DNA of 64,000 nucleotides from Lysinibacillus sp. BPa_S21. Its GTDB lineage: Bacteria > Bacillota > Bacilli > Bacillales_A > Planococcaceae. Within the stretch, counting starts at the first letter, position 1. Each line of letters begins with the position of its first letter. The notes under the pieces are model-generated. The model ran no database searches, had not been told where the DNA came from, and saw only the letters and a program-made list of their open reading frames with translations. The stretch spans positions 434,001 to 498,000 of the forward strand of contig NZ_JALIRS010000002.1 in NCBI RefSeq assembly GCF_023337795.1. The letters are read 5' to 3'. The translations under genes and the position numbers were made by a program. Shown piece after piece: positions 8,818 to 16,659 of this stretch.

Positions 8818-9439
8818 CGATTTACAGCTATATTTTATTATGGGTACAAATAATGTTTTGAATCACGAGCCAATAAACGTTTTAGAGAAAGCTCTCCAAT
8901 CTGGCATTACTATGTTTCAATTTCGTGAAAAAGGAACAAATTCATTAACTGGGCAAGCCTATGAAGATTTTGCTCGCAAATGTCAAAAGCTATGTCAACA
9001 GTATCGTGTTCCATTTATTGTAAACGACGATGTAGAATTGGCTATAAAACTTAGCGCGGATGGTGTTCATATTGGGCAAGAGGATATTCCAGTGTCGATC
9101 GTACGTAAAAAAATTGGTAACATGATTCTAGGTGTTTCTGTTCATTCTCAAGTTGAATTACAAACTGCCCTACAATATGGTGCTGATTATGTAGGAATTG
9201 GTCCAATTTTTTCAACCACTTCTAAAAGCGACGCCAAACCACCTAGTGGAACTAATTTTTTACAGCAAGCTCGAATACAATATCCTGAGCTCCCTATCGT
9301 TGCAATTGGAGGCATAAACTGTTCGAATGCACATACAGTAGTGAAAGCAGGCGCAGATGGAATAGCAGTTATTTCTGCGATTTGCGAAAGTGAGGATATT
9401 TCAAATACAGTCTCTACATTTAAATCATTTGTAGGATAA
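8807..9439 (+). CDS. thiE: Thiamine-phosphate synthase
   Basis: Joins HMP pyrophosphate and thiazole phosphate into thiamine phosphate. The 210-residue TIM-barrel protein shows FQFREKG, VNDDVELA, DGVHIGQED, YVGIGPIFSTTSK and the phosphate loop IVAIGGI. With thiM and thiD it makes a complete salvage operon; no thiC, thiG or tenA is present, so in this window only precursor salvage and joining is encoded. Confidence 0.96.
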   Translation: MKRDDLQLYFIMGTNNVLNHEPINVLEKALQSGITMFQFREKGTNSLTGQAYEDFARKCQKLCQQYRVPFIVNDDVELAIKLSADGVHIGQEDIPVSIVRKKIGNMILGVSVHSQVELQTALQYGADYVGIGPIFSTTSKSDAKPPSGTNFLQQARIQYPELPIVAIGGINCSNAHTVVKAGADGIAVISAICESEDISNTVSTFKSFVG

Positions 9440-9452
9440 ATAAAACAGATAA

Positions 9453-9476
9453 ATGATTACCCGTTAATACGGGATA
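9453..9476 (+). repeat. Single arm of the second inverted-repeat family
   Basis: A 24-bp stretch (ACCCGTTAATACGGGA with flanks) matches the right arm of the inverted-repeat element at 30714-30834. It may be a solo end left after loss of the rest. Lies right after thiE. Confidence 0.4.
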
Positions 9477-9499
9477 AAAATAAACAATTTAAACAAACT

Positions 9500-9531
9500 A
9501 AAACCAGTGCCTTTTACGGTCACTGGTTTTA
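9500..9531. terminator. Bidirectional terminator between thiE and sspA
   Basis: Stem AAACCAGTG / CACTGGTTT with T on the plus side and T-rich sequence on the minus side; it serves both convergent genes. Confidence 0.85.
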
Positions 9532-9556
9532 ATTTTAATAATTACTGATTAAGCAA

Positions 9557-9775
9557 TTATTGGTTGTTGTTTGGCATACCTTTTAATTGAGATTCTGCCA
9601 TTTGTACAAGACGTTTAGTGATTTCACCACCAACGGAACCGTTGGCACGAGCTGAAGCGTCAGCTCCTAATTGAACACCAAATTCTTGTGCAATTTCGTA
9701 TTTCATTTGATCAAGTGCGTGCTCTACACCAGGTACAGCAAGCTTGTTTGAACTGCGGTTGTTGTTGTTAGTCAT
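9557..9775 (-). CDS. sspA: Alpha/beta-type small acid-soluble spore protein
   Basis: A 72-residue SASP that coats spore DNA and protects it from UV and heat. The GPR protease cleavage site is visible ([13 protein letters not shown]), as is the second conserved block [12 protein letters not shown]. The start [12 protein letters not shown] follows AAGGAGGTG. This is direct evidence that the organism sporulates. Position before thiI matches B. subtilis sspA. Confidence 0.96.
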   Translation of the reverse strand: MTNNNNRSSNKLAVPGVEHALDQMKYEIAQEFGVQLGADASARANGSVGGEITKRLVQMAESQLKGMPNNNQ

Positions 9776-9797
9776 GTCTCTCACCTCCTTGTGAATA

Positions 9798-9827
9798 TAG
9801 AATGTGCGTTATTAGATTTTTAATACA
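9798..9827 (-). promoter_or_regulatory. Candidate sigma-G promoter of sspA
   Basis: On the minus strand TGTATT and CATTCTA are 17 bases apart, close to the forespore sigma-G consensus (GAATA-like -35, CATnnTA -10), about 20 bases upstream of the ribosome site. Fits the forespore expression known for ssp genes. Confidence 0.55.
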
Positions 9828-9867
9828 AAAATTTTATAGGTAAATTGTACCTACAAAGGAAGGGAAC

Positions 9868-9903
9868 AAAAAAGCCGACTCAATACTTTTGAGTCGGCTT
9901 TGA
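9868..9903 (-). terminator. Terminator after thiI
   Basis: Stem AAGCCGACTCAA / TTGAGTCGGCTT with a 4-base loop and TTTTTTG following on the minus strand. Confidence 0.88.
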
Positions 9904-9913
9904 AAGTTTCTTC

Positions 9914-11122
9914 TTATAGAAGATCTGCAAATTTATCTGCTTCTTGTTCTTTTTTCGGGAAAATATAGACTTCTCGGTTTTTCACTGCTCGTTCGATTAG
10001 TTCATCAAAATCCGAGAAGCTTTCGTAATGCTCAACCTTTTCAAGCTTTGGCTTTGTTTTTGGACTTGCAGGCGTAAAAATTGTACAGCAGTCTTCAAAT
10101 GGCTGGATAGACGTTTCGTATGTGCCTATTTTCTCTGCGATATCAATAATTTCTAATTTATCTGATGAGATTAATGGACGTAAAATCGGTGTATTCGTTA
10201 CGGCATTAATAGCTGTTAGACTTTCGAGCGTTTGACTCGCTACTTGTCCAAGACTTTCACCTGTAACAATTGCTAGTGCACCAATTTCTTCACGTACTTT
10301 GTCCGCAACTTTTAACATCATACGACGAGTTGTTGTCATTGAAACATTAGAAGGTACTTTTTCTTTAATAAGAACTTGAATTTCAGTAAAAGGAATAACA
10401 TGTAAACGAATACTAGCACCAAATTTCGTTAATTCATTAGCAAGCACCTTTACTTTTTCCAATGAATTTTGGCTTGTGTACGGAGGACTAAAGAAGTGAA
10501 TCGCCTCTAAACGCACTCCTCGTTTCATCATTAAATAACCAGCAACAGGACTATCAATACCACCAGAAAGCATTAATAAAGATTTACCATTCGAACCTAC
10601 AGGCATTCCACCTGCACCCGGAATAACTTGTGCCATCATATATGTTGCATCATGACGCACCTCTACACGAAGCTCGATATCAGGCTGCTTCACCTTAACT
10701 GATAAATTTTGATATTGTGGTAATACATAACCACCGATTTCGCGTTGAATAGCATGTGATTCTAACGGAAATGTTTTATCAGTACGCTTTACTTCTACTT
10801 TAAAAGTAAGCTGCTCATTTTTAAATGTATCCATAATTGTTATCGCAAGTTTTTTCATAGCGTCCATGTCTTTTTCACATGCAGCCACTGGACTAAATGA
10901 TTGGATACCAAAAATTTTAGGTAATCCTTTTAATAATACGTCCATTTGTGTTTCATTTTGAATAGCTATAAACATACGGTCGCGCTCTGTGCGAATGTGT
11001 AAATGTCCTAAATCCGCAAACGCATGACGAATGTTCTCTCTTAAACGACGAATAAAATCCATCTTGTTGCGACCTTTTGTAGAAAGCTCTCCATATCGAA
11101 TTAAAATTTCTTTCCAAATCAT
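9914..11122 (-). CDS. thiI: tRNA 4-thiouridine sulfurtransferase ThiI
   Basis: Adenylates U8 of tRNA and transfers sulfur from a partner cysteine desulfurase. In the 402-residue protein an N-terminal ferredoxin-like and THUMP region is followed by the PP-loop MLSGGIDSPVAGY at about residue 185. The C-terminal rhodanese domain of enterobacterial ThiI is absent, as in Bacillus. The start lies 3 bases after the desulfurase stop, so the two form an operon and are probably direct partners. Confidence 0.95.
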   Translation of the reverse strand: MIWKEILIRYGELSTKGRNKMDFIRRLRENIRHAFADLGHLHIRTERDRMFIAIQNETQMDVLLKGLPKIFGIQSFSPVAACEKDMDAMKKLAITIMDTFKNEQLTFKVEVKRTDKTFPLESHAIQREIGGYVLPQYQNLSVKVKQPDIELRVEVRHDATYMMAQVIPGAGGMPVGSNGKSLLMLSGGIDSPVAGYLMMKRGVRLEAIHFFSPPYTSQNSLEKVKVLANELTKFGASIRLHVIPFTEIQVLIKEKVPSNVSMTTTRRMMLKVADKVREEIGALAIVTGESLGQVASQTLESLTAINAVTNTPILRPLISSDKLEIIDIAEKIGTYETSIQPFEDCCTIFTPASPKTKPKLEKVEHYESFSDFDELIERAVKNREVYIFPKKEQEADKFADLL

Positions 11123-11124
11123 TT

Positions 11125-12279
11125 TTAATATTCTCCTTTAAGTTCCATCAATACTTCATCTAATACTTGTTTAAAATTTATTATATCTTCATTTGTTACA
11201 TGTGCACCAAAACTTATTCGTATAACACCCTTTTTAAAGTGCTCATCAATGTTTAGTGCTTCCACAACATGGCTTGTTTTTGTCTGTTTCGATGAACAAG
11301 CACTCGATGTCGATGCAATGACATTACGTTTTTGCAATGCATTAATAATGACTTCACCTTTTAAATCGCGAATACTAAAAGATAAAATATGTGCCGCTCC
11401 TTGTGGAGTTGATAAAATATGCACGACATCTCCATATCCACGTAATTGCTTACATATTTCTTCATTCCATTGACGGTATTTTTTCGCACGTTCATTCATC
11501 ATCTCGACTGCGATTCGGGCTGCTTTGGATAGGGCTACTGCTTGCGGTACAGCTACTGTCCCACTACGTAAACCAAACTCCTGCCCTCCGCCAAGTGCAT
11601 ATGGTTGCCATTTCATTTTTTTACGGAATGCCAGTACACCTGAACCTTTAAAGCCATGAATTTTATGACTAGAAATTGATATACAGTCTGGTCCCTCATC
11701 ATCGTTAAATGAAATCGGTAACTTTCCAAAGCTTTGTACCGCGTCTACATGAAAAGCTGCACGACTTGATTCGTGAATAATTTTCGCAGCTTCAAAAATT
11801 GGTTGGATGGCACCCATTTCATTATTTACATGCATCATACTTACTAAAATGGTATCCTTGCGTATTTTTGTGCGAAGCTCCTCTAAAGAAATTACTCCAT
11901 TTTGATCTACTTGCAAGTATTCTACATCAAAACCCTCTTGCTCAAGTTGCTTAACAGATTCTAGAACAGATGGATGTTCAATTTCAGTTGTTAAAATGTG
12001 CTTTCCTTTATGTGTATTACTACGTGCTAAACCAAAAATAGCCGTGTTATTGGATTCGGTACCACCTGAAGTAAATAGCACATTTTTTGCTTCTGTCTGC
12101 AAAATATCTGCTACTTGCTCACGTGCACGCATTAACAAGTCGTTTGCTTCAACACCCATTGCATGAATGGAAGCAGGATTGGCATAATACTGCTCATTCA
12201 CTGCCATAAATGCTTGCATAACCTCTTTTAAAGGTTTAGTTGTTGCACTGTTGTCTAAATAGATTGTATTAACTTCCAT
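11125..12279 (-). CDS. nifZ: Cysteine desulfurase, NifS/IscS family
   Basis: A PLP enzyme of 384 residues that removes sulfur from cysteine as a persulfide and hands it to ThiI. The PLP lysine lies in SISSHKIHGFKGSG and the mobile catalytic cysteine in STSSACSSKQ. B. subtilis NifZ sits in the same place and is dedicated to 4-thiouridine synthesis; that specific role is inferred from the neighbour thiI. The ribosome site upstream of the ATG is weak. Confidence 0.93.
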   Translation of the reverse strand: MEVNTIYLDNSATTKPLKEVMQAFMAVNEQYYANPASIHAMGVEANDLLMRAREQVADILQTEAKNVLFTSGGTESNNTAIFGLARSNTHKGKHILTTEIEHPSVLESVKQLEQEGFDVEYLQVDQNGVISLEELRTKIRKDTILVSMMHVNNEMGAIQPIFEAAKIIHESSRAAFHVDAVQSFGKLPISFNDDEGPDCISISSHKIHGFKGSGVLAFRKKMKWQPYALGGGQEFGLRSGTVAVPQAVALSKAARIAVEMMNERAKKYRQWNEEICKQLRGYGDVVHILSTPQGAAHILSFSIRDLKGEVIINALQKRNVIASTSSACSSKQTKTSHVVEALNIDEHFKKGVIRISFGAHVTNEDIINFKQVLDEVLMELKGEY

Positions 12280-12510
12280 TATTATTCACACACTTTCAAA
12301 ACGTTGATTTAACGGTATTTATCATAACGCAATCTTCAGCAATTGACTACTAACTTTAACAATTATTCTAATTTAATCACTAATTGTTTGCTTTTAATGT
12401 ACAAAACCACCCTTTAAAGAGCGGCATCTTAAAAGCTTGCTATGATAGCTAAAAATTAAGCAGCATAAAAATTTGATTTTTGCATTGTTAGACTCGTCAC
12501 CATAACGTGG

Positions 12511-12677
12511 GGTTGATTTCCGTTCCGACCGGGCGCTTTGCCGCTGACGCTTCGCTTTCGCGCAGAGCAGAGCTTCCTGGGGGCGTCCGATGAGCCGCTT
12601 CACTCGCGTTGCTCGCTCCAGGGTCTCATCTGTGACGCTGATCCCCGAGGAGTCGCCCGGTCTCCACTCCAATCAAC
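12511..12677 (+). repeat. Dispersed palindromic element (copy B)
   Basis: 167 bp in the nifZ-GNAT gap. Ends GGTTGATTTCCG and CCACTCCAATCAAC are imperfect inverted repeats. The outer stem is ACCGGGCG / CGCCCGGT; copy E has ACTGGGCG / CGCCCAGT, a paired change. The inner part has CCTGG / CCAGG and GAGC / GCTC stems. Preceded by CATAACGTGG like copies D and E. The rest of the 488-base gap (12280-12767) shows no gene. Confidence 0.88.
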
Positions 12678-12767
12678 TTATACAAATGACATATGTTTTA
12701 AATTAAATATCATCCCAAACTGTGAAATCAATTTTCAACATAATAAACCCTGTCAACACGCTTATTT

Positions 12768-13232
12768 TTAATCTTTCTTCATTGTTATAAATTCAGTTGA
12801 AGCTGTGAAGTCCATAACTTTTTTAAAGCCTAATTTTTTATATAAATGAATGGCTCTTTTATTAAATGTAGCTACTGTTAAACGAAGTGGACTAGCATTT
12901 TCTTGTTGTAGCTGATTTAAAATAAATGAAAAAAATTCTGAGCCACTACCTTTTCCTGTTAGTTCAGGCTTCATCCCTATCCCAACATCAATGCACTCGT
13001 CTAAATATGCACCATGATCATGTCCTTTAGGTACTTGTGCAGATACTCCTGTACAGAAAAAACCGACTAGCTCGTCTTGATCATTGACAATAGCATAATA
13101 CGGATTTTCAAGAAATTCTTTCAAAGATTCGTCGCAAAGACCATTGTTGTAAAAATCATATGGTTTCTCATACTTCCAATTCAAAATGTCAGCTGCATAC
13201 ATTTCATTCATTTCCCGAATATAAAATTGCAT
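12768..13232 (-). CDS. GNAT-family N-acetyltransferase
   Basis: A 154-residue single-domain acetyltransferase. The acetyl-CoA binding motif is recognisable around GIGMKPELTGKGSGSEFFSF and the C-terminal motif B around AIHLYKKLGFKKV. Substrate unknown. GGGAGG precedes the ATG. It has no counterpart at this place in the B. subtilis order and sits next to a repeat element, so it may be a lineage-specific insertion. Confidence 0.85.
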   Translation of the reverse strand: MQFYIREMNEMYAADILNWKYEKPYDFYNNGLCDESLKEFLENPYYAIVNDQDELVGFFCTGVSAQVPKGHDHGAYLDECIDVGIGMKPELTGKGSGSEFFSFILNQLQQENASPLRLTVATFNKRAIHLYKKLGFKKVMDFTASTEFITMKKD

Positions 13233-13275
13233 TATGAACCTCCCTATACTTCATCATTTCTTCATTAAATAACAA

Positions 13276-13314
13276 AACTGTCTAAAAAGTAATAACGATA
13301 CCTTTTAGACAGCT
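13276..13314 (-). terminator. Terminator after ezrA
   Basis: Stem CTGTCTAAAAAG / CTTTTAGACAG with a 12-base loop and TTTTG following on the minus strand. Confidence 0.8.
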
Positions 13315-13325
13315 GATGTCATTTT

Positions 13326-15029
13326 TTATTTACTCGATATTGTTTCTTCTGCTACAAGTTCTTGAATTCGTTTTAAAGCACCTGGCTCCATTTCTTCCAC
13401 TGCCGTTCCAGCCTCTTCTAATGCTTTGGAATAACGGAATTGATTGAAAGAGGATTCTGCTTCTTTTAAACGAGTATTCAATGTTGGGTTTGTTCCACGA
13501 TGGCGATTACCATACTGAATAATTCGTTCAATCAGCATTACATTTTCAATTAATTCATGCGCCTTCGCTTTTACATCCTCTACACAAAGTGTTGCTGCAT
13601 TTAAATTATTATGAACTGTTCCCATATTGAGTGGTACCTCTTGAAGGCTTTGCATTACTAAATAAATATGCTCTGCTGCCTCATCTAGACGTGCATCCAT
13701 TTCCTCAGGAATACCTGGAATATTCGCCTTATTCAACATACGATCTGTTTCTTGTAATGTTTTCTTTAAGTTTTCTACTTGTGTGCGAGCCTTGTTCTCA
13801 TCAATTCGAAGCTTCTTCATCGTATTGGATAAATGACCTTGCTCCTCATGAATTTGTTCAAGTTCTTCGTTAATTTCAATCAATTCTTCCTGCAAACTTG
13901 AGTAGGCAGATTTTTCCTCTCTAACACGCATCGCTAATAGGTCATAACGACGTTGTAAAGCCTCTAATTGCTTTAATGCAGCTTTTGGAACTTCTGCATC
14001 TTTTTCATTTAAACGGTAGCTTTGCTGCACAAAAGTTGCTTCATCACTTACTAATTTTGTTGAACTAATAACATTATTGATTGAGCTTAATAAACGATCA
14101 CAATTTTGGTCAACATAGTTTTTAGCCATAACTTCTTTTTCAAGCAGATCGTAATAACGATCAATCTCTTCGTTTATTTCAGCAACCCGTGGTTTAACAG
14201 CTGTTAAGTTTAGCTCTGCTAATTCATTTTTTAGTGTCGCAAATTCTTCTTCAAATTTATCAAGCGCCTCGGTCAACTCTAAATGCTGTAAATAATAGGA
14301 TTGCTCCTCCATTTCACGTTGGCCACTACGTAATTCTTGTACCGCTCCTGGGAGCTTTACTTGCAATTCAGTCAAAATCGATGGGACATCATTAATATAT
14401 TCAAATGTCTGCTGTGATTCCTGGTTCAAACCAATAACAATTTCTCGCGCTTGCAAATAATTCCCTTCGCTAGTAAGCACATCGAATTCCTCAAACTTTT
14501 GAACAAATGTCTCGAGCTTTTTCTCCAGTGAAGGTAATGCTACACCAAATGAATGTTGGTGAGCTAACAATGTTTTACGTGCTGAGCGATAGTATTCTTT
14601 TAATTGTTCAATTTCAATACGATTTTTTTCTTCGCTGCCAATTAATTCATTTAATTCTTCTAAGATTTTATCTTTACTTTCTTCACACTTTTGAATGTAA
14701 TCTTCTATCTCACGTTCAATTAAAGTTGCTTTCTTAAAACGGAGTCTATTGATTTGATCCTCTGCATCAAATAAAAGTGAATCAATTTTTGTCATATGTA
14801 CATCGATGACTTCATCCCAGCTATTACGCCATCGTTCAAACATCTCTTCTGTTTCACCGTTCATGTTTAAAGATTTAACTTTTGAAATTTCCTCATTTAT
14901 GGGATTGTTTTGTATTTGTGATTTTTCATTTTCAAGTTTAGCAATGATTGTTGTATGTTTTCGTCGCATCATAAATCCTACTATCGCTAAAATTAATAGT
15001 AGGATAACCGGAATGATGATATACTCCAT
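13326..15029 (-). CDS. ezrA: Septation ring regulator EzrA
   Basis: Negative regulator of FtsZ ring formation and later part of the divisome. The 567-residue protein has one N-terminal transmembrane helix (residues 2-20) and a long series of cytosolic coiled coils (spectrin-like repeats), with the family C-terminal region. Length matches the usual 560-570. TAGGAGG precedes the ATG. Divergent from hisJ, as in B. subtilis. Confidence 0.95.
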   Translation of the reverse strand: MEYIIIPVILLLILAIVGFMMRRKHTTIIAKLENEKSQIQNNPINEEISKVKSLNMNGETEEMFERWRNSWDEVIDVHMTKIDSLLFDAEDQINRLRFKKATLIEREIEDYIQKCEESKDKILEELNELIGSEEKNRIEIEQLKEYYRSARKTLLAHQHSFGVALPSLEKKLETFVQKFEEFDVLTSEGNYLQAREIVIGLNQESQQTFEYINDVPSILTELQVKLPGAVQELRSGQREMEEQSYYLQHLELTEALDKFEEEFATLKNELAELNLTAVKPRVAEINEEIDRYYDLLEKEVMAKNYVDQNCDRLLSSINNVISSTKLVSDEATFVQQSYRLNEKDAEVPKAALKQLEALQRRYDLLAMRVREEKSAYSSLQEELIEINEELEQIHEEQGHLSNTMKKLRIDENKARTQVENLKKTLQETDRMLNKANIPGIPEEMDARLDEAAEHIYLVMQSLQEVPLNMGTVHNNLNAATLCVEDVKAKAHELIENVMLIERIIQYGNRHRGTNPTLNTRLKEAESSFNQFRYSKALEEAGTAVEEMEPGALKRIQELVAEETISSK

Positions 15030-15218
15030 CGTAAGCCTCCTATTCTACAATAAACGAATTGGCTAGTTGTATTTATTATATACTATGTTATCGCCTTTTG
15101 TACTAAAATTTGAGTGTTTTTTATGTATTTATGCGTTTCAAGAATAACACTTACTAAGTTTTGAACAATTTGCGCAAATAGAAGTGTTTTATCCTAAAGT
15201 TAAAGGAGTGGTAATTTT

Positions 15219-16013
15219 ATGAAATATGACGGTCACATCCATAGTCCATATTGTCCACATGGTACTTCTGATTCATTTAAGCAATACATTGAAAAAGCAA
15301 TTTCTTACAACTTTACAGATATCACCTTTACAGAACACGCACCTTTACCATTAAATTTTGCTGACCCTACACCACAGCAAGATAGTGGTATGAATCCAGA
15401 ATTTTTAATGCCCTATTTTAAAGATTTACAGTGCCTTCAAAAGGAGTACGCACAAGACATCCGCATTCATATCGGTCTGGAGGTTGACTATATTCAAGGC
15501 TTTGAACAAGAAACTCGTCAATTTCTTGATACATATGGACACTTTTTAGATGACTCTATTTTATCAGTCCATTTTTTACAATGGCAAAATCACTTTGAAT
15601 GCATAGACTTTTCCCCAGAAAATTTTATGGCTTTTGCAAAAAAAGTGGGCTCAATCGAACAAGTGTATAATTTATATTATGATACCGTCCTACAGTCCAT
15701 TAAAGCAAATTTAGGGCAGTACAAGCCTAAGCGCATTGGACATCCTTCACTTATTCACAAATTTCAATTAGCACATAGGGTGAAAATTGATGATTCTATG
15801 CGGATTCGAGAAGTTTTAGATTTAATGAAGGAAGAAGGCTATGAACTAGATGTAAATAGCGCTGGTATAAGTAAAACATATTGTCAGGAACCTTATCCAC
15901 CATTTTCCTTTATCGATTATAGTAAATCTATTGGACTACCCATTGTATTTGGTTCAGATGCACATAGTGTTGCTGATTTACATCAACACTATAACGCTAT
16001 ATATCCGAAATAA
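15219..16013 (+). CDS. hisJ: Histidinol-phosphatase, PHP family
   Basis: Removes phosphate from histidinol phosphate in histidine synthesis. The PHP metal motif DGHIHSPYCPHGT is at the N-terminus, with FTEHAPLP and the C-terminal FGSDAH metal ligands. The length of 264 residues fits the HisJ type. AAAGGAGTGG precedes the start. Not next to other his genes, as usual for Bacillaceae. Confidence 0.94.
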   Translation: MKYDGHIHSPYCPHGTSDSFKQYIEKAISYNFTDITFTEHAPLPLNFADPTPQQDSGMNPEFLMPYFKDLQCLQKEYAQDIRIHIGLEVDYIQGFEQETRQFLDTYGHFLDDSILSVHFLQWQNHFECIDFSPENFMAFAKKVGSIEQVYNLYYDTVLQSIKANLGQYKPKRIGHPSLIHKFQLAHRVKIDDSMRIREVLDLMKEEGYELDVNSAGISKTYCQEPYPPFSFIDYSKSIGLPIVFGSDAHSVADLHQHYNAIYPK

Positions 16014-16034
16014 ATAACTTACAAACGAGGTGTT

Positions 16035-16517
16035 ATGATGTTTACAAACATTAATTATGAAGGGCCAGTTGCCGAGCAATATCATACTTTAGCCAAACAG
16101 TTAGATGCCCTCCTTACTGGAGAAAGCGATCGTATTGCTAATTTAAGCAACGCCTCTGCTTTACTAAATCAATTTCTTCCAAACATTAACTGGGTTGGTT
16201 TTTATGTATTACAGGGGGAGGAACTTGTATTAGGGCCATTCCAAGGCTTACCTGCCTGCGTTAGAATACCAATTGGACGAGGCGTTTGTGGAACAGCTGT
16301 AGGCAAAGAACAAACAATTGTGGTAAAAGACGTTCATGACTTCCCAGGCCATATTGCCTGTGATGCAGCGTCCCAATCCGAAATCGTTATTCCCTTAATA
16401 AAAGAAGGACAAGTCCTCGGTGTTCTTGATATCGACAGTCCAATCGTAAATCGCTTTTCTAAAGAAGATCAAGATGGGTTAGAGCTATTCGTAAAAACCT
16501 TACTTCTTCATTTATAA
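16035..16517 (+). CDS. ytsP: Free methionine-(R)-sulfoxide reductase, GAF domain
   Basis: A 160-residue, single GAF-domain enzyme that reduces free methionine-R-sulfoxide. The three catalytic-region cysteines of the family are all present: LPACVRI, GRGVCGTA and HIACDAAS. Cytosolic. It starts 21 bases after hisJ with an ACGAGGTG ribosome site (two consecutive ATGs; either could be used) and is probably co-transcribed with hisJ. Confidence 0.93.
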   Translation: MMFTNINYEGPVAEQYHTLAKQLDALLTGESDRIANLSNASALLNQFLPNINWVGFYVLQGEELVLGPFQGLPACVRIPIGRGVCGTAVGKEQTIVVKDVHDFPGHIACDAASQSEIVIPLIKEGQVLGVLDIDSPIVNRFSKEDQDGLELFVKTLLLHL

Positions 16518-16519
16518 GG

Positions 16520-16595
16520 TGAAACTTTAATTAGTACGCCGCACCTCCCTATTTCTAAGTGGGAGAACCCGACGTTTCTCTTTTGATATAGATAA
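16520..16595 (+). repeat. Relic related to the 30.7 kb inverted-repeat region
   Basis: Shares GAAACTTTAAT at the left and a CTCCC / GGGAG hairpin followed by ACGTTTCTCTTTTGATA and AGATAAA with the region at 30658-30815. The inverted terminal arms seen there are missing, so this looks like an internal remnant. Confidence 0.45.
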
Positions 16596-16597
16596 AA

Positions 16598-16642
16598 AAA
16601 TGCCCTGAAATGATTTATTGTATCATTTCAGGGCATTTAAAG
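16598..16642. terminator. Bidirectional terminator between ytsP and dgcP
   Basis: A perfect 14-bp stem TGCCCTGAAATGAT / ATCATTTCAGGGCA with A and T runs on both sides. Confidence 0.88.
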
Positions 16643-16659
16643 CGTATAAGGCCGATGTT

